In this document: positions 21,176 to 30,260 of the stretch, piece by piece
Position numbering within the stretch: position 1 is the stretch's first letter
Layout of the letters: each line of letters begins with the position of its first letter
Source of the DNA: Sphingobacterium sp. CZ-UAM
GTDB taxonomy: Bacteria > Bacteroidota > Bacteroidia > Sphingobacteriales > Sphingobacteriaceae
Length of the DNA stretch: 64,000 bases
Assembly (NCBI RefSeq): GCF_002000245.1
Contig: NZ_MTCM01000001.1
Span: 2,108,001-2,172,000, forward strand
Direction: 5' to 3'
Position numbers and translations under genes: made by a program
Notes under the pieces: generated by a model
The model's database searches: none
Told to the model about the DNA's origin: nothing
The model's input: the letters and a program-made list of their open reading frames with translations, nothing else

Positions 21176-21649
21176 TTATAACCCAATCTTTTTATAGATA
21201 ATTGCATCCTACTTTCTCAAAAATGAGATCATCATTTGTTAAATGCGGAGCAAAGTTAAACAAACGTTTAATTTAAACAAGTGTTTAATTATTGAATTAA
21301 TGTAAAAAATACACCGAAATCTGGGTAAAACCATCAATAACAACATTTAACAAACTATTTTACAGTGAATTAATATTTCAAAAAATAAAATCCGTTTATT
21401 GTAATTTCAAATGGAGTACAAATCGTATAGTTTCACATCTACTAAAATGAAAGTGGGGTATCCGAATTGTCGAAAGCCATGCTCTGGCCATAAGTTGCTG
21501 GAGAATCTTGCCGAGTTTAAGATTTGTTTGTATATCGCTCCTGGGTGAAGCGACAGAAAATATGAGTATAAAAAGCACATATTCGATCCACAGCCACCTA
21601 TAATGTTTGGGCGAACAGTATAGGCGACTGATAAGGGAGACCAATGATT
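21176..21649. other. intergenic stretch with operator and possible decayed sequence
   Basis: 474 bases. The left part carries the tetR promoter and operators. The right part (about 21396-21644) contains an 82-codon minus-strand frame whose translation looks like neither a soluble nor a membrane family I know; it may be chance or a relic. Nothing else was seen. Confidence 0.4.
21251..21288 (-). promoter_or_regulatory. tetR operon promoter with two tandem 16-bp palindromic operators
   Basis: Minus-strand promoter: -33 TTG (21278-21280), 19-base spacer, -7 box TAACTTTG (21251-21258). Two perfect-arm palindromes overlap it: TTAAACAAACGTTTAA (21256-21271) and TTAAACAAGTGTTTAA (21273-21288), with centres 17 bp apart. 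One covers the -7 box edge and spacer, the other covers the -33. This is a standard layout for TetR self-repression. Confidence 0.85.
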
Positions 21650-22033
21650 CTATAAAAACTTTTTCTCAGCAGGCCTAAAATACCAAGACACTGCAATAAG
21701 AACCAAATAAAGCAGCCCCGGGGCGAGCAAGCCAGCGGAATCTCCCACCATAGCATGTGAATAGAGCGCGCCCGTTACCGTAAAGAAAATACCAGCATAC
21801 GCCCATTCTTTCAAAAGCGGTCTCTTTGGTGACAACAGCGCTACCACTGCCAAAATTTTCCATACACCGAGCAGCGTAAGTATATAATCCGGATAGCCCA
21901 GATGGCCCACATTTTGCACTCCTCCTGCTCCCTCAGTTTTTACCCTAAAGATTTGTATAATGGCCGTAGATACCAGCCCCAAGGACAACCATACCGTTGC
22001 AATCCAATAAATTATTTTATCCCTCTTTTTCAT
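21650..22033 (-). CDS. DoxX-like family membrane protein
   Basis: A 127-residue protein with four hydrophobic helices of the DoxX/DoxX-like family. The first helix follows KKRDKIIYWIATVW, and the helix-2 to helix-3 region reads LLGVWKILAVVALLSPKRPLLKEWAY, a typical DoxX-like pattern. Members are small inner-membrane proteins often linked to redox or oxidative-stress responses. It lies 43 bases downstream of the VOC gene on the same strand, so the two likely share the operator-controlled promoter at about 22447-22490. Confidence 0.85.
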   Translation of the reverse strand: MKKRDKIIYWIATVWLSLGLVSTAIIQIFRVKTEGAGGVQNVGHLGYPDYILTLLGVWKILAVVALLSPKRPLLKEWAYAGIFFTVTGALYSHAMVGDSAGLLAPGLLYLVLIAVSWYFRPAEKKFL

Positions 22034-22076
22034 TATTATGTTTTTTTCGTTTACGATTGGTGGTGTATTGCCTTAT

Positions 22077-22409
22077 TCAGATTTGAATAAGACCAATAAT
22101 ATTGTTGTTGCTGTCTTTCACACTCGCTACCAATTTTCCGCCACCGACATCAATTATATCCCGTATTATTTTGGCTCCCGCATCGACAAGAACCTCCAGA
22201 CTGCTATTAATATTATCCACATGAAAAAAAGCAGTTAAACCCTCTTCCGGATTATTCGGCACCAGACCGATATCCTGATTATCGACCTTAAAGCCGATAT
22301 AATACGGACTATCCACATACGGCTCCATAGCCAATAATTTTGTGAATAATGCTTTCGATTGTGCCATGTCCTTCACGGGATAAAGCACTGTTTTGACTCC
22401 TTGATTCAT
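22077..22409 (-). CDS. VOC-family (glyoxalase-like) protein
   Basis: A 110-residue single VOC domain. Family pattern: TVLYPVKDMAQSKALFTKLL at the N-terminus, AFFHVDNINSSLEVLVDAGA in the centre, and SVKDSNNNIIGLIQI at the end. It is likely a small cytosolic binding protein or enzyme acting with the DoxX-like protein downstream. Both probably answer to the same trans-acting regulator through the twin palindromes upstream. It is not closely similar to the other VOC protein at 4823-5188. Confidence 0.85.
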   Translation of the reverse strand: MNQGVKTVLYPVKDMAQSKALFTKLLAMEPYVDSPYYIGFKVDNQDIGLVPNNPEEGLTAFFHVDNINSSLEVLVDAGAKIIRDIIDVGGGKLVASVKDSNNNIIGLIQI

Positions 22410-22446
22410 TGCTATTCTATTTTTGCCTATTCTTTTGGATTTTCAT

Positions 22447-22490
22447 GTAGCTACTTGACTACAAATATACATGTAGTTATTTAACTACAA
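22447..22490 (-). promoter_or_regulatory. VOC-DoxX promoter flanked by two palindromic operators
   Basis: Minus-strand -7 box TATATTTG (22462-22469) with a TTG at 22488-22490, spacer 18. The perfect palindrome GTAGTTATTTAACTAC (22473-22488) fills the spacer. A related imperfect copy GTAGCTACTTGACTAC (22447-22462) directly follows the -7 box. No regulator gene is adjacent. Confidence 0.75.
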
Positions 22491-22616
22491 AATATTTTTT
22501 AATCTTTTTTGACTGATGTAGATTATAATAGCTTTTATTCGATGTGCCGATTCAGCTTATCAAAAGATTGGAACAACAATTGTATACAGTTGAGTCAATA
22601 TTAAACTTTAAAAGTA

Positions 22617-23681
22617 TTGCCATTGAAAACTTATTTCTTTATCCTATTTATGGGCCTTTCGTTGCTTTCGGCAGCTCAACCCAGACACATACAAATACTA
22701 GATATTCTTTCAGCAGACAATTTCACAAAACATTTTAATACAGATACAGTACAGTTACGCCAAATAAACACGAGTAAAACGCCTGCTGGAGTGTTTGTTG
22801 TTTACGAAAAAGCGGATACACTTAATTTCAAGCATGAATTTTATAAGAGCTTTGACGGCCCAGGTTACACTAAAGTCGGATTGGCCTTTTATGCGCGAAA
22901 AGGGAATGACTATCAGCTGTCTTTTCATAATGATAACGCTTTCTATTGTGCGTCATGCAATAATATGCGTGATTATAGTGTAAGTGCCAGTAGCGATACG
23001 GTGAACATATCAATTTCCTGGGGACCGAACGATTTTGGTCAAAGTGAGGGTTATTATTTTGTCTATCGACCGGCTTTAAAACGCTGGCAATTGGTAGAAA
23101 TACATCGGTCTGGCTCAGGTGATGAAGGTGAAAATCACAGCGAGTACAGAACTTATTCTAAAAACACCGAGGTGTACCTGGACGACTACGATGCAGAGTC
23201 ACTACCCTACGATTCCACGGTGATCAGCAGTCAGGAGATCAGTCTGAGCTACAAGCCTGGGGACTACGGCAGACTGCTTCGCTCATTAAAAGAAATACCT
23301 GACAACAGCCTATTCTTGCTATCTAAAGTTTTTAGCAAAGACGACGCTAAGTATTTCATGGAAGCGGGTCTGGACGAAGGACAGCCTGACAATGCAAACC
23401 CTATTTATGGTAAAAATGTCCTTGCGGCCAATGAGATCGGTTATTTTCTGGAGCAGGCAAATCAGCTTGATGCAGCACAAGTTTTTTTAGATAAAATAAT
23501 TGAGCGTTTTCCCGAGCGTGAGGTTGCCTATTTAAACCGTGGTGATGTATTTTTCAAAAAAGGGCAATCTTCTTACAAAAAAGCCGAAAAAGATTACCGC
23601 ACCTATGTCGCACTAATGAATAAACGTGGTTTGCAGGCAAAAATTCCACAAAGAATAGTGAACTTTTTGTACACACCATAG
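22617..23681 (+). CDS. secreted protein with TPR-like C-terminus, function unknown
   Basis: A 354-residue protein I cannot name. The N-terminus (LKTYFFILFMGLSLLSAAQ) is a signal peptide, so it is periplasmic or surface-exposed. The middle is beta-rich and acidic (for example NISISWGPNDFGQSEGYYFV). The last 90 residues or so hold TPR-like helices (NEIGYFLEQANQLDAAQVFL; EVAYLNRGDVFFKKGQSSYK). The start is a TTG at 22617; an in-frame stop at 22602-22604 blocks anything earlier, and the first ATG (22650) would cut the signal peptide. Confidence 0.7.
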   Translation: MPLKTYFFILFMGLSLLSAAQPRHIQILDILSADNFTKHFNTDTVQLRQINTSKTPAGVFVVYEKADTLNFKHEFYKSFDGPGYTKVGLAFYARKGNDYQLSFHNDNAFYCASCNNMRDYSVSASSDTVNISISWGPNDFGQSEGYYFVYRPALKRWQLVEIHRSGSGDEGENHSEYRTYSKNTEVYLDDYDAESLPYDSTVISSQEISLSYKPGDYGRLLRSLKEIPDNSLFLLSKVFSKDDAKYFMEAGLDEGQPDNANPIYGKNVLAANEIGYFLEQANQLDAAQVFLDKIIERFPEREVAYLNRGDVFFKKGQSSYKKAEKDYRTYVALMNKRGLQAKIPQRIVNFLYTP

Positions 23682-23702
23682 TCTTTAGTGACTTTCTAAC
23701 AT

Positions 23703-24710
23703 TTAATTTAAAATCCTATAGACCATCTCCTTAAGGATCTCTTCACTATTGAAATTACTTGGTACATTGACTCCCTTTGACTTTAGATCCGTCTCCTTAA
23801 GGACATTCAAAACATCAAAGGTTTTCCGACGGTTGTAATTTCGGGCCGCCAGTTCATACTCTTTTAGGAAAAACGGATGCACTCCCAATTCTTTTGCAGC
23901 AACGGATTTATCAATAAGGTAATGGTATTTTAGTATTTTGGTGAAATAGGTTGCTACCTGTCCGACGACCATCACCAGCGGATTATTCTTTGGATTCGCC
24001 ACAAAATAATCCACGATCTGATAGGCTTTCAAAGCATTACGTTTGGCCAAAGCTGTGTTGAGCTCAAATACATTGAAATCTTTTGAAATACCGATGTTAC
24101 GTTCGACATCATCCATACTGATCTCCTGGCTTTTGGGCACATTGAGCATCAATTTATCCAGCTCATTGGATACTTTCGCCAGATCATTCCCAAGATAATC
24201 CGCGATCAGCGCTGCCGCCTGCGGATGGATACGCCAGCCTGCATCTTTTAAATACCCTCCTATCCAAGGGGCAACTTTATCATCATATAATTTAGCCGCA
24301 TCGATTACCAGTCCGGCTTTTTCAAATACCTTATAAATCTTCTTCCGCTTATCGAATTTCCCGTGTTTATAGCAAAAAACCAAAATGCTTGTCGGTGTCA
24401 GATGTTCAAGGTATTTGGTCAATAGCTCCTCCGTGTCCGATTTCCACTTTAGTTCCTGCGCTTCCTTGACAATAATCACCTGATAATCACTCATCATTGG
24501 ATAGCGTTTGGCTGCATTGACAATGTTAGCGATATCGATATCCTTTCCATAAAAAATAGATTGATCAAAGCCTTTCTGTGCATCATTAAGCACTGTGGAT
24601 TCCAGAGCCTCCGCAATGGTATCAATAAAATAGCTTTCCTCCCCCTGCAGTAAATACACAGGCTTAAAAGATCTGTTCTTAATATCGGATAAGATCGGGT
24701 TTATATTCAT
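23703..24710 (-). CDS. holA: DNA polymerase III delta subunit
   Basis: Clamp-loader subunit that opens the beta sliding clamp. The 335-residue protein has the AAA+-like fold of HolA: PVYLLQGEESYFIDTIAEAL near the N-terminus, the ILVFCYKHGKFDKRKKIYK block, APWIGGYLKDAGWRI and the helical DELDKLMLNVP region. The C-terminal domain contains PLVMVVGQVATYFTKILKYH. The length is typical. It is divergent from the nuclease-fold gene at 24899. Confidence 0.92.
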   Translation of the reverse strand: MNINPILSDIKNRSFKPVYLLQGEESYFIDTIAEALESTVLNDAQKGFDQSIFYGKDIDIANIVNAAKRYPMMSDYQVIIVKEAQELKWKSDTEELLTKYLEHLTPTSILVFCYKHGKFDKRKKIYKVFEKAGLVIDAAKLYDDKVAPWIGGYLKDAGWRIHPQAAALIADYLGNDLAKVSNELDKLMLNVPKSQEISMDDVERNIGISKDFNVFELNTALAKRNALKAYQIVDYFVANPKNNPLVMVVGQVATYFTKILKYHYLIDKSVAAKELGVHPFFLKEYELAARNYNRRKTFDVLNVLKETDLKSKGVNVPSNFNSEEILKEMVYRILN

Positions 24711-24887
24711 ATAGGCGAAATTACGATTTTACTGTTAAATCCCTAGCAGTCCAGTGCGGAGAATCCGACTTATTATCCGGCCTATTTCAATAAAAAGATC
24801 TAACCGACTGATTAAAAGAAGCCATTCAAAAAGTAAAAAACAACGGGGAGAATCGTCTGAATCTCCCTTTTTTTGCTAAATTTTTAG

Positions 24888-24895
24888 TATATTTG
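24888..24895 (+). promoter_or_regulatory. -7 promoter box TATATTTG directly before the start codon
   Basis: TAnnTTTG match ending 3 bases before the ATG at 24899, so the transcript is predicted to be leaderless. Confidence 0.5.
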
Positions 24896-24898
24896 TGT

Positions 24899-25360
24899 AT
24901 GTTTTCACCGACACCACTCAATTTGCCACCCTTCAAAGCGAAGATATCCAAAAAGAATAATGCGGTTTATATTTTTGATGAGTTGCGAAAGAAAGAACTG
25001 GTATTGACTCCGGAGGAATGGGTCAGACAACATTGGATAAATTATTTGGCATTGGTCAAGAATTATCCAAAGTCGCTGATGAATATTGAGGGTGGAATGA
25101 AACTAAACAGTCTCCAGCGACGGAGTGATTTACTGATTTATAATAGTGTGGGGAATAAAGTTGTTTTGGCCGAATTCAAAGCCCCTACTATCAAGATCAC
25201 ACAAAAAGTATTCGAACAGATTGCCAATTATAACACGGTGCATCGGATTCCATACTTGCTCGTGAGCAATGGCATAAATCATTATTATTGCAAAATCGAC
25301 TTTGAGAACAAATCGTATCAATTTATAGAAGACCTTCCCAATTATAACGAAATCGGCTAA
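24899..25360 (+). CDS. HsdR N-terminal-like (PD-(D/E)xK) domain protein
   Basis: A 153-residue standalone domain resembling the N-terminal nuclease region of type I restriction HsdR subunits. Catalytic-looking residues are in SDLLIYN (Asp) and VVLAEFKAP (ExK). The VLTPEEWVRQHWINYL stretch is typical of the small Bacteroidota family that sits next to holA. There are no helicase domains and no methylase or specificity genes nearby, so it is not a restriction system. Its role is unknown. The ATG at 24899 is chosen over a TTG at 24893 because the latter lies in the promoter box. Confidence 0.8.
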   Translation: MFSPTPLNLPPFKAKISKKNNAVYIFDELRKKELVLTPEEWVRQHWINYLALVKNYPKSLMNIEGGMKLNSLQRRSDLLIYNSVGNKVVLAEFKAPTIKITQKVFEQIANYNTVHRIPYLLVSNGINHYYCKIDFENKSYQFIEDLPNYNEIG

Positions 25361-25527
25361 GGACTTCTAAGTGAAATGGATAACGTATAAGCCCTATTAG
25401 AAAACGCTTTTTTCTGAAAGCGACGATATGGAAAAAATGTAAAGTAGATGTAAAACATCTTTTCTCTTTATCTGATTTTTAAAATATAGTTTTATATTAG
25501 TCCTACAGAATAGAAAAAAACAAAAAG

Positions 25528-26229
25528 ATGAATATAGATAAAAACGAATTCAGAAAATATGCCGTAAAGCATCACCGCATCGGAAGTCAGCATGTTGACA
25601 GTTTCATTGCCCGTACAGAGACCAGTATTCCGACCAATCTTACGCCATACATCGTCGAAGAGCGTCAATTGAACGTTGCACAGATGGATGTATTTTCACG
25701 TTTGATGATGGATCGTATTATATTTCTGGGAAGTGGTATCGATGATCAGGTCGCGAATATTATTCAGGCACAATTGTTGTTTTTACAGTCCACTGACGCT
25801 CAGCGTGACATCCAGATTTACATCAACTCACCGGGCGGAAGTGTATATGCCGGCTTAGGTATTTACGATACCATGCAGTATATCACCCCTGACGTAGCAA
25901 CAATCTGTACCGGAATTGCGGCTTCGATGGGCGCTGTCCTACTTGTTGCTGGAGCGAAAGGCAAACGTGCAGCTTTGCGTCACTCACGGGTCATGATTCA
26001 CCAACCATCTGGCGGTGCTCAAGGGGTTGCGGCAGATATGGAGATCAACTTACGTGAAATGATGAAATTAAAAGAAGAATTATATACCATTATTTCAGAA
26101 CACTCCGGACAAACCTATGAGTGGGTAGAAAAATCTTCTGACCGTGACTACTGGATGCGTGCCAATGAGGCCAAAGAATTTGGTATGATTGACGAGATTT
26201 TACTTCCTAAGAAGGAGATTATTAAATAA
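25528..26229 (+). CDS. clpP: ATP-dependent Clp protease proteolytic subunit
   Basis: Serine peptidase that forms the tetradecameric Clp chamber. The catalytic triad is Ser133 ([11 protein letters not shown]), His158 ([11 protein letters not shown]) and Asp207 (SDRDYW). The [12 protein letters not shown] oxyanion-loop segment is present. At 233 residues it is somewhat longer than E. coli ClpP, with extra N-terminal residues before the core. It is followed 2 bases later by clpX, its ATPase partner, in one operon. Confidence 0.97.
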   Translation: MNIDKNEFRKYAVKHHRIGSQHVDSFIARTETSIPTNLTPYIVEERQLNVAQMDVFSRLMMDRIIFLGSGIDDQVANIIQAQLLFLQSTDAQRDIQIYINSPGGSVYAGLGIYDTMQYITPDVATICTGIAASMGAVLLVAGAKGKRAALRHSRVMIHQPSGGAQGVAADMEINLREMMKLKEELYTIISEHSGQTYEWVEKSSDRDYWMRANEAKEFGMIDEILLPKKEIIK

Positions 26230-26231
26230 CG

Positions 26232-27482
26232 ATGGCGAAGAATAACGATAGAGACATTCATTGTTCGTTTTGTGGAATAAGCAAAAATGAAGCTCAGATG
26301 CTCATTGCTGGAAATGGAGCGCACATCTGTGATAGATGTATCCAACAGGCAGGAGAAATCTTGGCAGAAGAATTAAAACAACGGAAAAGCAAGACATTAC
26401 AGACCGCATTAAAATTAATACGTCCCCAAGAGATCAAAACACACTTGGATCAGTATGTAATTGGACAGGATGATGCGAAGAAAGTAATCTCAGTAGCCGT
26501 TTATAATCACTATAAACGTTTGAATCAAAAAGTGGATAAAGATGAAATTGAAATCGAAAAATCCAATTTGATTATCGTTGGTGAGACGGGTACCGGTAAA
26601 ACATTGTTAGCAAAAACTGTTGCCAAAATATTGAACGTTCCTTTCTGTATCGTTGATGCTACGGTACTGACCGAGGCCGGATATGTGGGAGAAGACGTGG
26701 AGAGTATTTTAACACGTCTGCTTCAAGCAGCAGATTATGATGTTGCTTCAGCAGAACGCGGTATCATCTATATTGATGAAATTGATAAGATCGCGCGCAA
26801 AAGCGACAATCCTTCTATCACTCGAGATGTCTCAGGTGAAGGTGTTCAACAGGCGTTATTAAAGATTTTAGAAGGTACGGTGGTCAACGTGCCACCTCAA
26901 GGTGGCCGTAAGCATCCGGATCAGAAAATGATCGCTGTTAATACCAGCAACATTCTATTTATCTGTGGTGGTGCATTCGACGGAATCCAAAAGAAAATTG
27001 CAAACCGTCTGCGCACACAAACCGTAGGTTATAAGATGAATGAAGACGAAGAGGAAATCGACTTGAACAATCTATACAAGTATATCACACCTCAGGATCT
27101 TAAAAACTTTGGATTGATTCCAGAGTTAATTGGCCGTCTTCCAGTCCTGACCTATTTAAATCCACTGGATAAGGAAACATTGTTAAGTATTTTGACAGAA
27201 CCAAAAAATGCGTTGGTCAAACAATACAAAAAATTATTTGAGTATGAGGGCGTCGAATTGAAATTTGATCCCGAAGTATACACATTTATTGTAGATAAAG
27301 CTGACGAATTTAAACTTGGAGCAAGGGGCTTACGTAGTATATGCGAGGCGATCATGCTGGACGCCATGTTTGAAATGCCGTCTACGAAAGAGCAAACGGG
27401 ACAAAAAAGCTTGGAAATCACCTTGGACTATGCGAAGAAAAAATTCGAAAAATCCGATCTGAAAAAGCTCAAAGTCGCTTAA
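26232..27482 (+). CDS. clpX: Clp protease ATP-binding subunit ClpX
   Basis: AAA+ unfoldase that feeds substrates to ClpP. The 416-residue protein has the C4 zinc finger (Cys11, Cys14, Cys33, Cys36), Walker A GETGTGKT, Walker [12 protein letters not shown], sensor-1 and arginine-finger regions and the C-terminal [19 protein letters not shown] sensor-2 block. Length and domain order are standard. A strong terminator follows directly. Confidence 0.97.
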   Translation: MAKNNDRDIHCSFCGISKNEAQMLIAGNGAHICDRCIQQAGEILAEELKQRKSKTLQTALKLIRPQEIKTHLDQYVIGQDDAKKVISVAVYNHYKRLNQKVDKDEIEIEKSNLIIVGETGTGKTLLAKTVAKILNVPFCIVDATVLTEAGYVGEDVESILTRLLQAADYDVASAERGIIYIDEIDKIARKSDNPSITRDVSGEGVQQALLKILEGTVVNVPPQGGRKHPDQKMIAVNTSNILFICGGAFDGIQKKIANRLRTQTVGYKMNEDEEEIDLNNLYKYITPQDLKNFGLIPELIGRLPVLTYLNPLDKETLLSILTEPKNALVKQYKKLFEYEGVELKFDPEVYTFIVDKADEFKLGARGLRSICEAIMLDAMFEMPSTKEQTGQKSLEITLDYAKKKFEKSDLKKLKVA

Positions 27483-27483
27483 A

Positions 27484-27515
27484 AAAATCCCGTTCGCTGA
27501 ACGGGATTTTTTTTT
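27484..27515 (+). terminator. terminator of clpP-clpX
   Basis: 12-bp stem AAAATCCCGTTC / GAACGGGATTTT around a 3-base loop, followed by a T run, immediately after the clpX stop. Confidence 0.92.
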
Positions 27516-27715
27516 ACCCCTTATGTTCGGACTGTTCCGCCTTGCCGCTAGGTCGCCTGACGGTTACTATCCAACAGCACATTTTGGAAAGAATTTAACG
27601 GATAAAAGCGCTTAAAGCATAATAAAAAAAGAATTAAAAATCTTATATTACAATAATAACATAGCCATAATGGAATGTTGACAGACAGATAAGAGATTCG
27701 TGAAATTAAAATTAA

Positions 27716-28546
27716 ATGACTATGACAAAGAAAAGTACAAAAAATACAGTAAATAGCCCGATAACACCAGGTTTAAAAACCAAAGAAGAAATCGTGAACA
27801 ACTGGCTTCCACGTTATACCGGAAGACCATTGGAAGAGTTTGGGGAATATATCTTATTGACAAATTTCTCAAAATATATTCACCTATTTTCAGAAATGCA
27901 TGACAATGCTCCTATCTACGGCGAAGATAAACCAATGCAATCTGTGACTGCCGGCGGTATCACCATTATCAACTTTGGTATGGGCAGTCCAATGGCTGCG
28001 ACAGTGATGGATCTCCTATCTGCAATCAGCCCAAAAGCAGTCCTTTTTTTGGGCAAAACTGGCGGGATTAAGAAAAAGATTCCTATTGGGGAACTGATCC
28101 TCCCGATTGCAGCTATCCGTGGCGAAGGAACATCAAATGATTACTTTCCACCGGAAGTACCTTCGCTACCGGCATTTGCGATGCAGAAGGCTATATCCAC
28201 AACAATACGCGACCATCAACGGGATTATTGGACAGGGACAGTCTACACGACCAATAGAAGGGTTTGGGAACATGATAAAGCATTCAAAAAGTATCTGAAG
28301 TCAATCCGGGCCATGTGTGTTGATATGGAGACAGCGACCATATTCAGTGTCGGTTTTGCCAACAAGATTCCAACGGGAGCCCTACTGTTGGTTTCCGACC
28401 AACCTATGGTCCCTGAAGGCGTAAAAACATCTGTAAGTGATGTCACCGTTACGGCGAAATATGTAGAAGCGCATATCAGTATTGGCATTGATGCACTGAA
28501 ACAACTTATTAATAATGGCCTGACCGTAAAGCATCTTAAATTTTAA
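27716..28546 (+). CDS. amn: AMP nucleosidase (short form)
   Basis: Hydrolyses AMP to adenine and ribose 5-phosphate. The 276-residue protein matches the short Bacteroidota form with the nucleoside-phosphorylase-like fold. Signatures are INFGMGSPMAATVMDLLSAI, ALFLGKTGGIKKKIPIGELI-like strands and CVDMETATIFSVGFANKIP, which carries the ribose-binding Met-Glu pair. E. coli Amn is longer (484) because of an extra N-terminal domain. A second in-frame ATG two codons downstream (27722) is an equally good start. Confidence 0.88.
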   Translation: MTMTKKSTKNTVNSPITPGLKTKEEIVNNWLPRYTGRPLEEFGEYILLTNFSKYIHLFSEMHDNAPIYGEDKPMQSVTAGGITIINFGMGSPMAATVMDLLSAISPKAVLFLGKTGGIKKKIPIGELILPIAAIRGEGTSNDYFPPEVPSLPAFAMQKAISTTIRDHQRDYWTGTVYTTNRRVWEHDKAFKKYLKSIRAMCVDMETATIFSVGFANKIPTGALLLVSDQPMVPEGVKTSVSDVTVTAKYVEAHISIGIDALKQLINNGLTVKHLKF

Positions 28547-28596
28547 GAATTGCCCTACAAAGCTAAAAATAAGCTACAGTAACGGCTGCGATATTA

Positions 28597-28633
28597 GACA
28601 TGCCCCAAGACTTAAACACTTTTGGGGCATGTC
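28597..28633 (+). terminator. terminator of amn
   Basis: 12-bp stem GACATGCCCCAA / TTGGGGCATGTC with a loop of about 13 bases, followed by a moderately T-rich stretch. Confidence 0.75.
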
Positions 28634-28975
28634 TATTTATATTTATCAAGCCTATTTCTTCCACCCTCATTGAATTTTACCTACTCCTGTTTATTGAATT
28701 TAATAAAATGCCCTTATCCTCTTTCACCCCAATTAGCAATGATTTTTAAATCTTTCCCCCTTATTTTGCTCCAGTCAAATCATCGAAAACACCCTTTTCA
28801 GCTTTATGTTTCGTCTCAGACATTGATTGTATCGATTGATTTTATACAAACTGAAAACCAGTCACTTAAAACCAATACACGGCATACTTGATTATTAGCT
28901 GAACCATTATTAACTATAAATTGAAACGTTAACAAATGTTAATTTGTACAATAATTAAACGATTTGGCGTTTTAA

Positions 28976-28997
28976 CTTGTAATAGTATTATTACAAG
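28976..28997 (+). promoter_or_regulatory. inverted repeat upstream of the second RND operon
   Basis: Perfect 9-bp arms CTTGTAATA / TATTACAAG around GTAT, ending 29 bases before the adaptor start. It could be a repressor operator or a 5'-UTR hairpin. A second palindrome, TTAACAAATGTTAA, lies at 28929-28942. Confidence 0.5.
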
Positions 28998-29026
28998 CAC
29001 ATACATCAAAAATTTAATCAAGCATT

Positions 29027-30190
29027 GTGAAGAAAAAAACATTATCTATTTTCAGCGTATCCTTATTGATTTGTTCAGTCTTAGCCACCCAGGTAAGTTG
29101 TTCTTCAAGTTCTTCCAAAGAAAATAATACCAATGAAAAACCAGTAGCCCTGCCCGTTTACACGGTTGTAAAATCCGATGCCACTACAATCAAGGACTAC
29201 CTGGGTACCATCGAAGGGAAAGTCAATGTGGAAGTACGCCCCCAGGTTGAGGGTCTACTGCACGAAATCTATGTTGATGAAGGTTCCTTTGTACAAAAAG
29301 GACAGAAGTTATTCAAAGTCGATCCTTCTACCTATCAGGAAAATTTAAACAACATGGTCGCCACCGAACAGGTTGCGCGGGCAAAACTTAAAAATGCACA
29401 ATTGGAAGTAGACCGTTTGAAACCTTTGGTTCAAAATGACGTCATTTCCGATGTAAAACTGGCTTCAGCCAAATCCGACTATCAGGTAGCAAAGGCAACT
29501 CTGGATCAGGCCATTGCCGCCGTACGTTCTGCGCAGATCAGTAAAGATTTTACGATCATCACAGCACCGGTAAGCGGTTATATCGGGCGTATTCCCAAAC
29601 GCATCGGAAATTTAGTTTCCAAAGGTGACAAAGAGCCTCTCACCTATCTTTCCGATATACAGGAAGTCTATGTTTATTTCTCAATGAATGAATCTGATTT
29701 TCTCTACTTCTCAAAAGCACAAGCAAAAAAAGACAGTATTGAAGGTAAAAAGTACAACCAAAATCAAAAACTGGTATTTCCTCAGGTCACACTGGTTCTC
29801 GCTGATGGCGAAGAATATGCAAAGAAAGGTATTGTGGACGCTGTCAATGGGCAGATCAACCGGACCACGGGGGCAATTTCACTACGAGCAACGTTCCAAA
29901 ACCAAGACAATATCTTACGTTCTGGGAGTAGCGGTACACTGAAAATTGCTGAAGTAAAAAAAGATGTACTACAGATTCCACAGATTGCCATCAATGAATT
30001 GCAGGACAAAACCTTTGTCTATATATTGGATCAAAACAATAAAGCACAACGCCGCAATATCCAGCTTTCAGGCAAAAGCAAAGGCAATTATATTGTAAAC
30101 TCAGGTCTCAAAGAAAATGATCGTATCATTACCAGCGGATTTGACAAGCTAACTGACGGTTCAGCTGTAACCCCTATTCCACAGAAATAA
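29027..30190 (+). CDS. RND periplasmic adaptor (membrane fusion protein), AcrA/MexA family
   Basis: First gene of a complete RND pump operon. The 387-residue protein starts at GTG and has an N-terminal export signal ending in a Ser/Cys-rich VSCSSSSS segment that is probably a lipoprotein site, although the lipobox is not ideal. It continues with the lipoyl half-motifs (VRPQVEGLLHEIYVDEGSFV and ITAPVSGYIGRIPKRIGNLV), an alpha-hairpin and a beta-barrel domain. It is 70 bases upstream of the permease. The inverted repeats before it may bind a regulator, but no regulator gene is nearby. Confidence 0.92.
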   Translation: MKKKTLSIFSVSLLICSVLATQVSCSSSSSKENNTNEKPVALPVYTVVKSDATTIKDYLGTIEGKVNVEVRPQVEGLLHEIYVDEGSFVQKGQKLFKVDPSTYQENLNNMVATEQVARAKLKNAQLEVDRLKPLVQNDVISDVKLASAKSDYQVAKATLDQAIAAVRSAQISKDFTIITAPVSGYIGRIPKRIGNLVSKGDKEPLTYLSDIQEVYVYFSMNESDFLYFSKAQAKKDSIEGKKYNQNQKLVFPQVTLVLADGEEYAKKGIVDAVNGQINRTTGAISLRATFQNQDNILRSGSSGTLKIAEVKKDVLQIPQIAINELQDKTFVYILDQNNKAQRRNIQLSGKSKGNYIVNSGLKENDRIITSGFDKLTDGSAVTPIPQK

Positions 30191-30260
30191 TTATCGCACA
30201 TTTTGACATTGCTTTGGGGCTTTTTTAGCTCCGTCGGAGCCATGTCTAAAATTCTATTAT

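Larger units (their letters stand above)
28547..29026. other. intergenic stretch with terminator and inverted repeats
   Basis: 480 bases between amn and the second RND operon. It holds the amn terminator (28597-28633), the palindrome TTAACAAATGTTAA (28929-28942) and a longer inverted repeat at 28976-28997. Open frames inside it have biased, non-protein-like translations and are not called. Confidence 0.5.

Noticed and set aside
21396..21644. 82-codon minus-strand frame upstream of DoxX
   Set aside because: Translation shows no family pattern, signal peptide or composition typical of the neighbours; probably chance or an unidentifiable relic.
24899..25360. Type I restriction system
   Set aside because: Only the small HsdR-N-like domain is present, with no helicase domain, HsdM or HsdS nearby; its position beside holA looks like a conserved housekeeping pairing.
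28622..28891. 89-codon plus-strand frame after amn
   Set aside because: Starts inside the amn terminator and the translation (Leu/Ser/Pro-rich, no domains) looks like non-coding AT-rich DNA.
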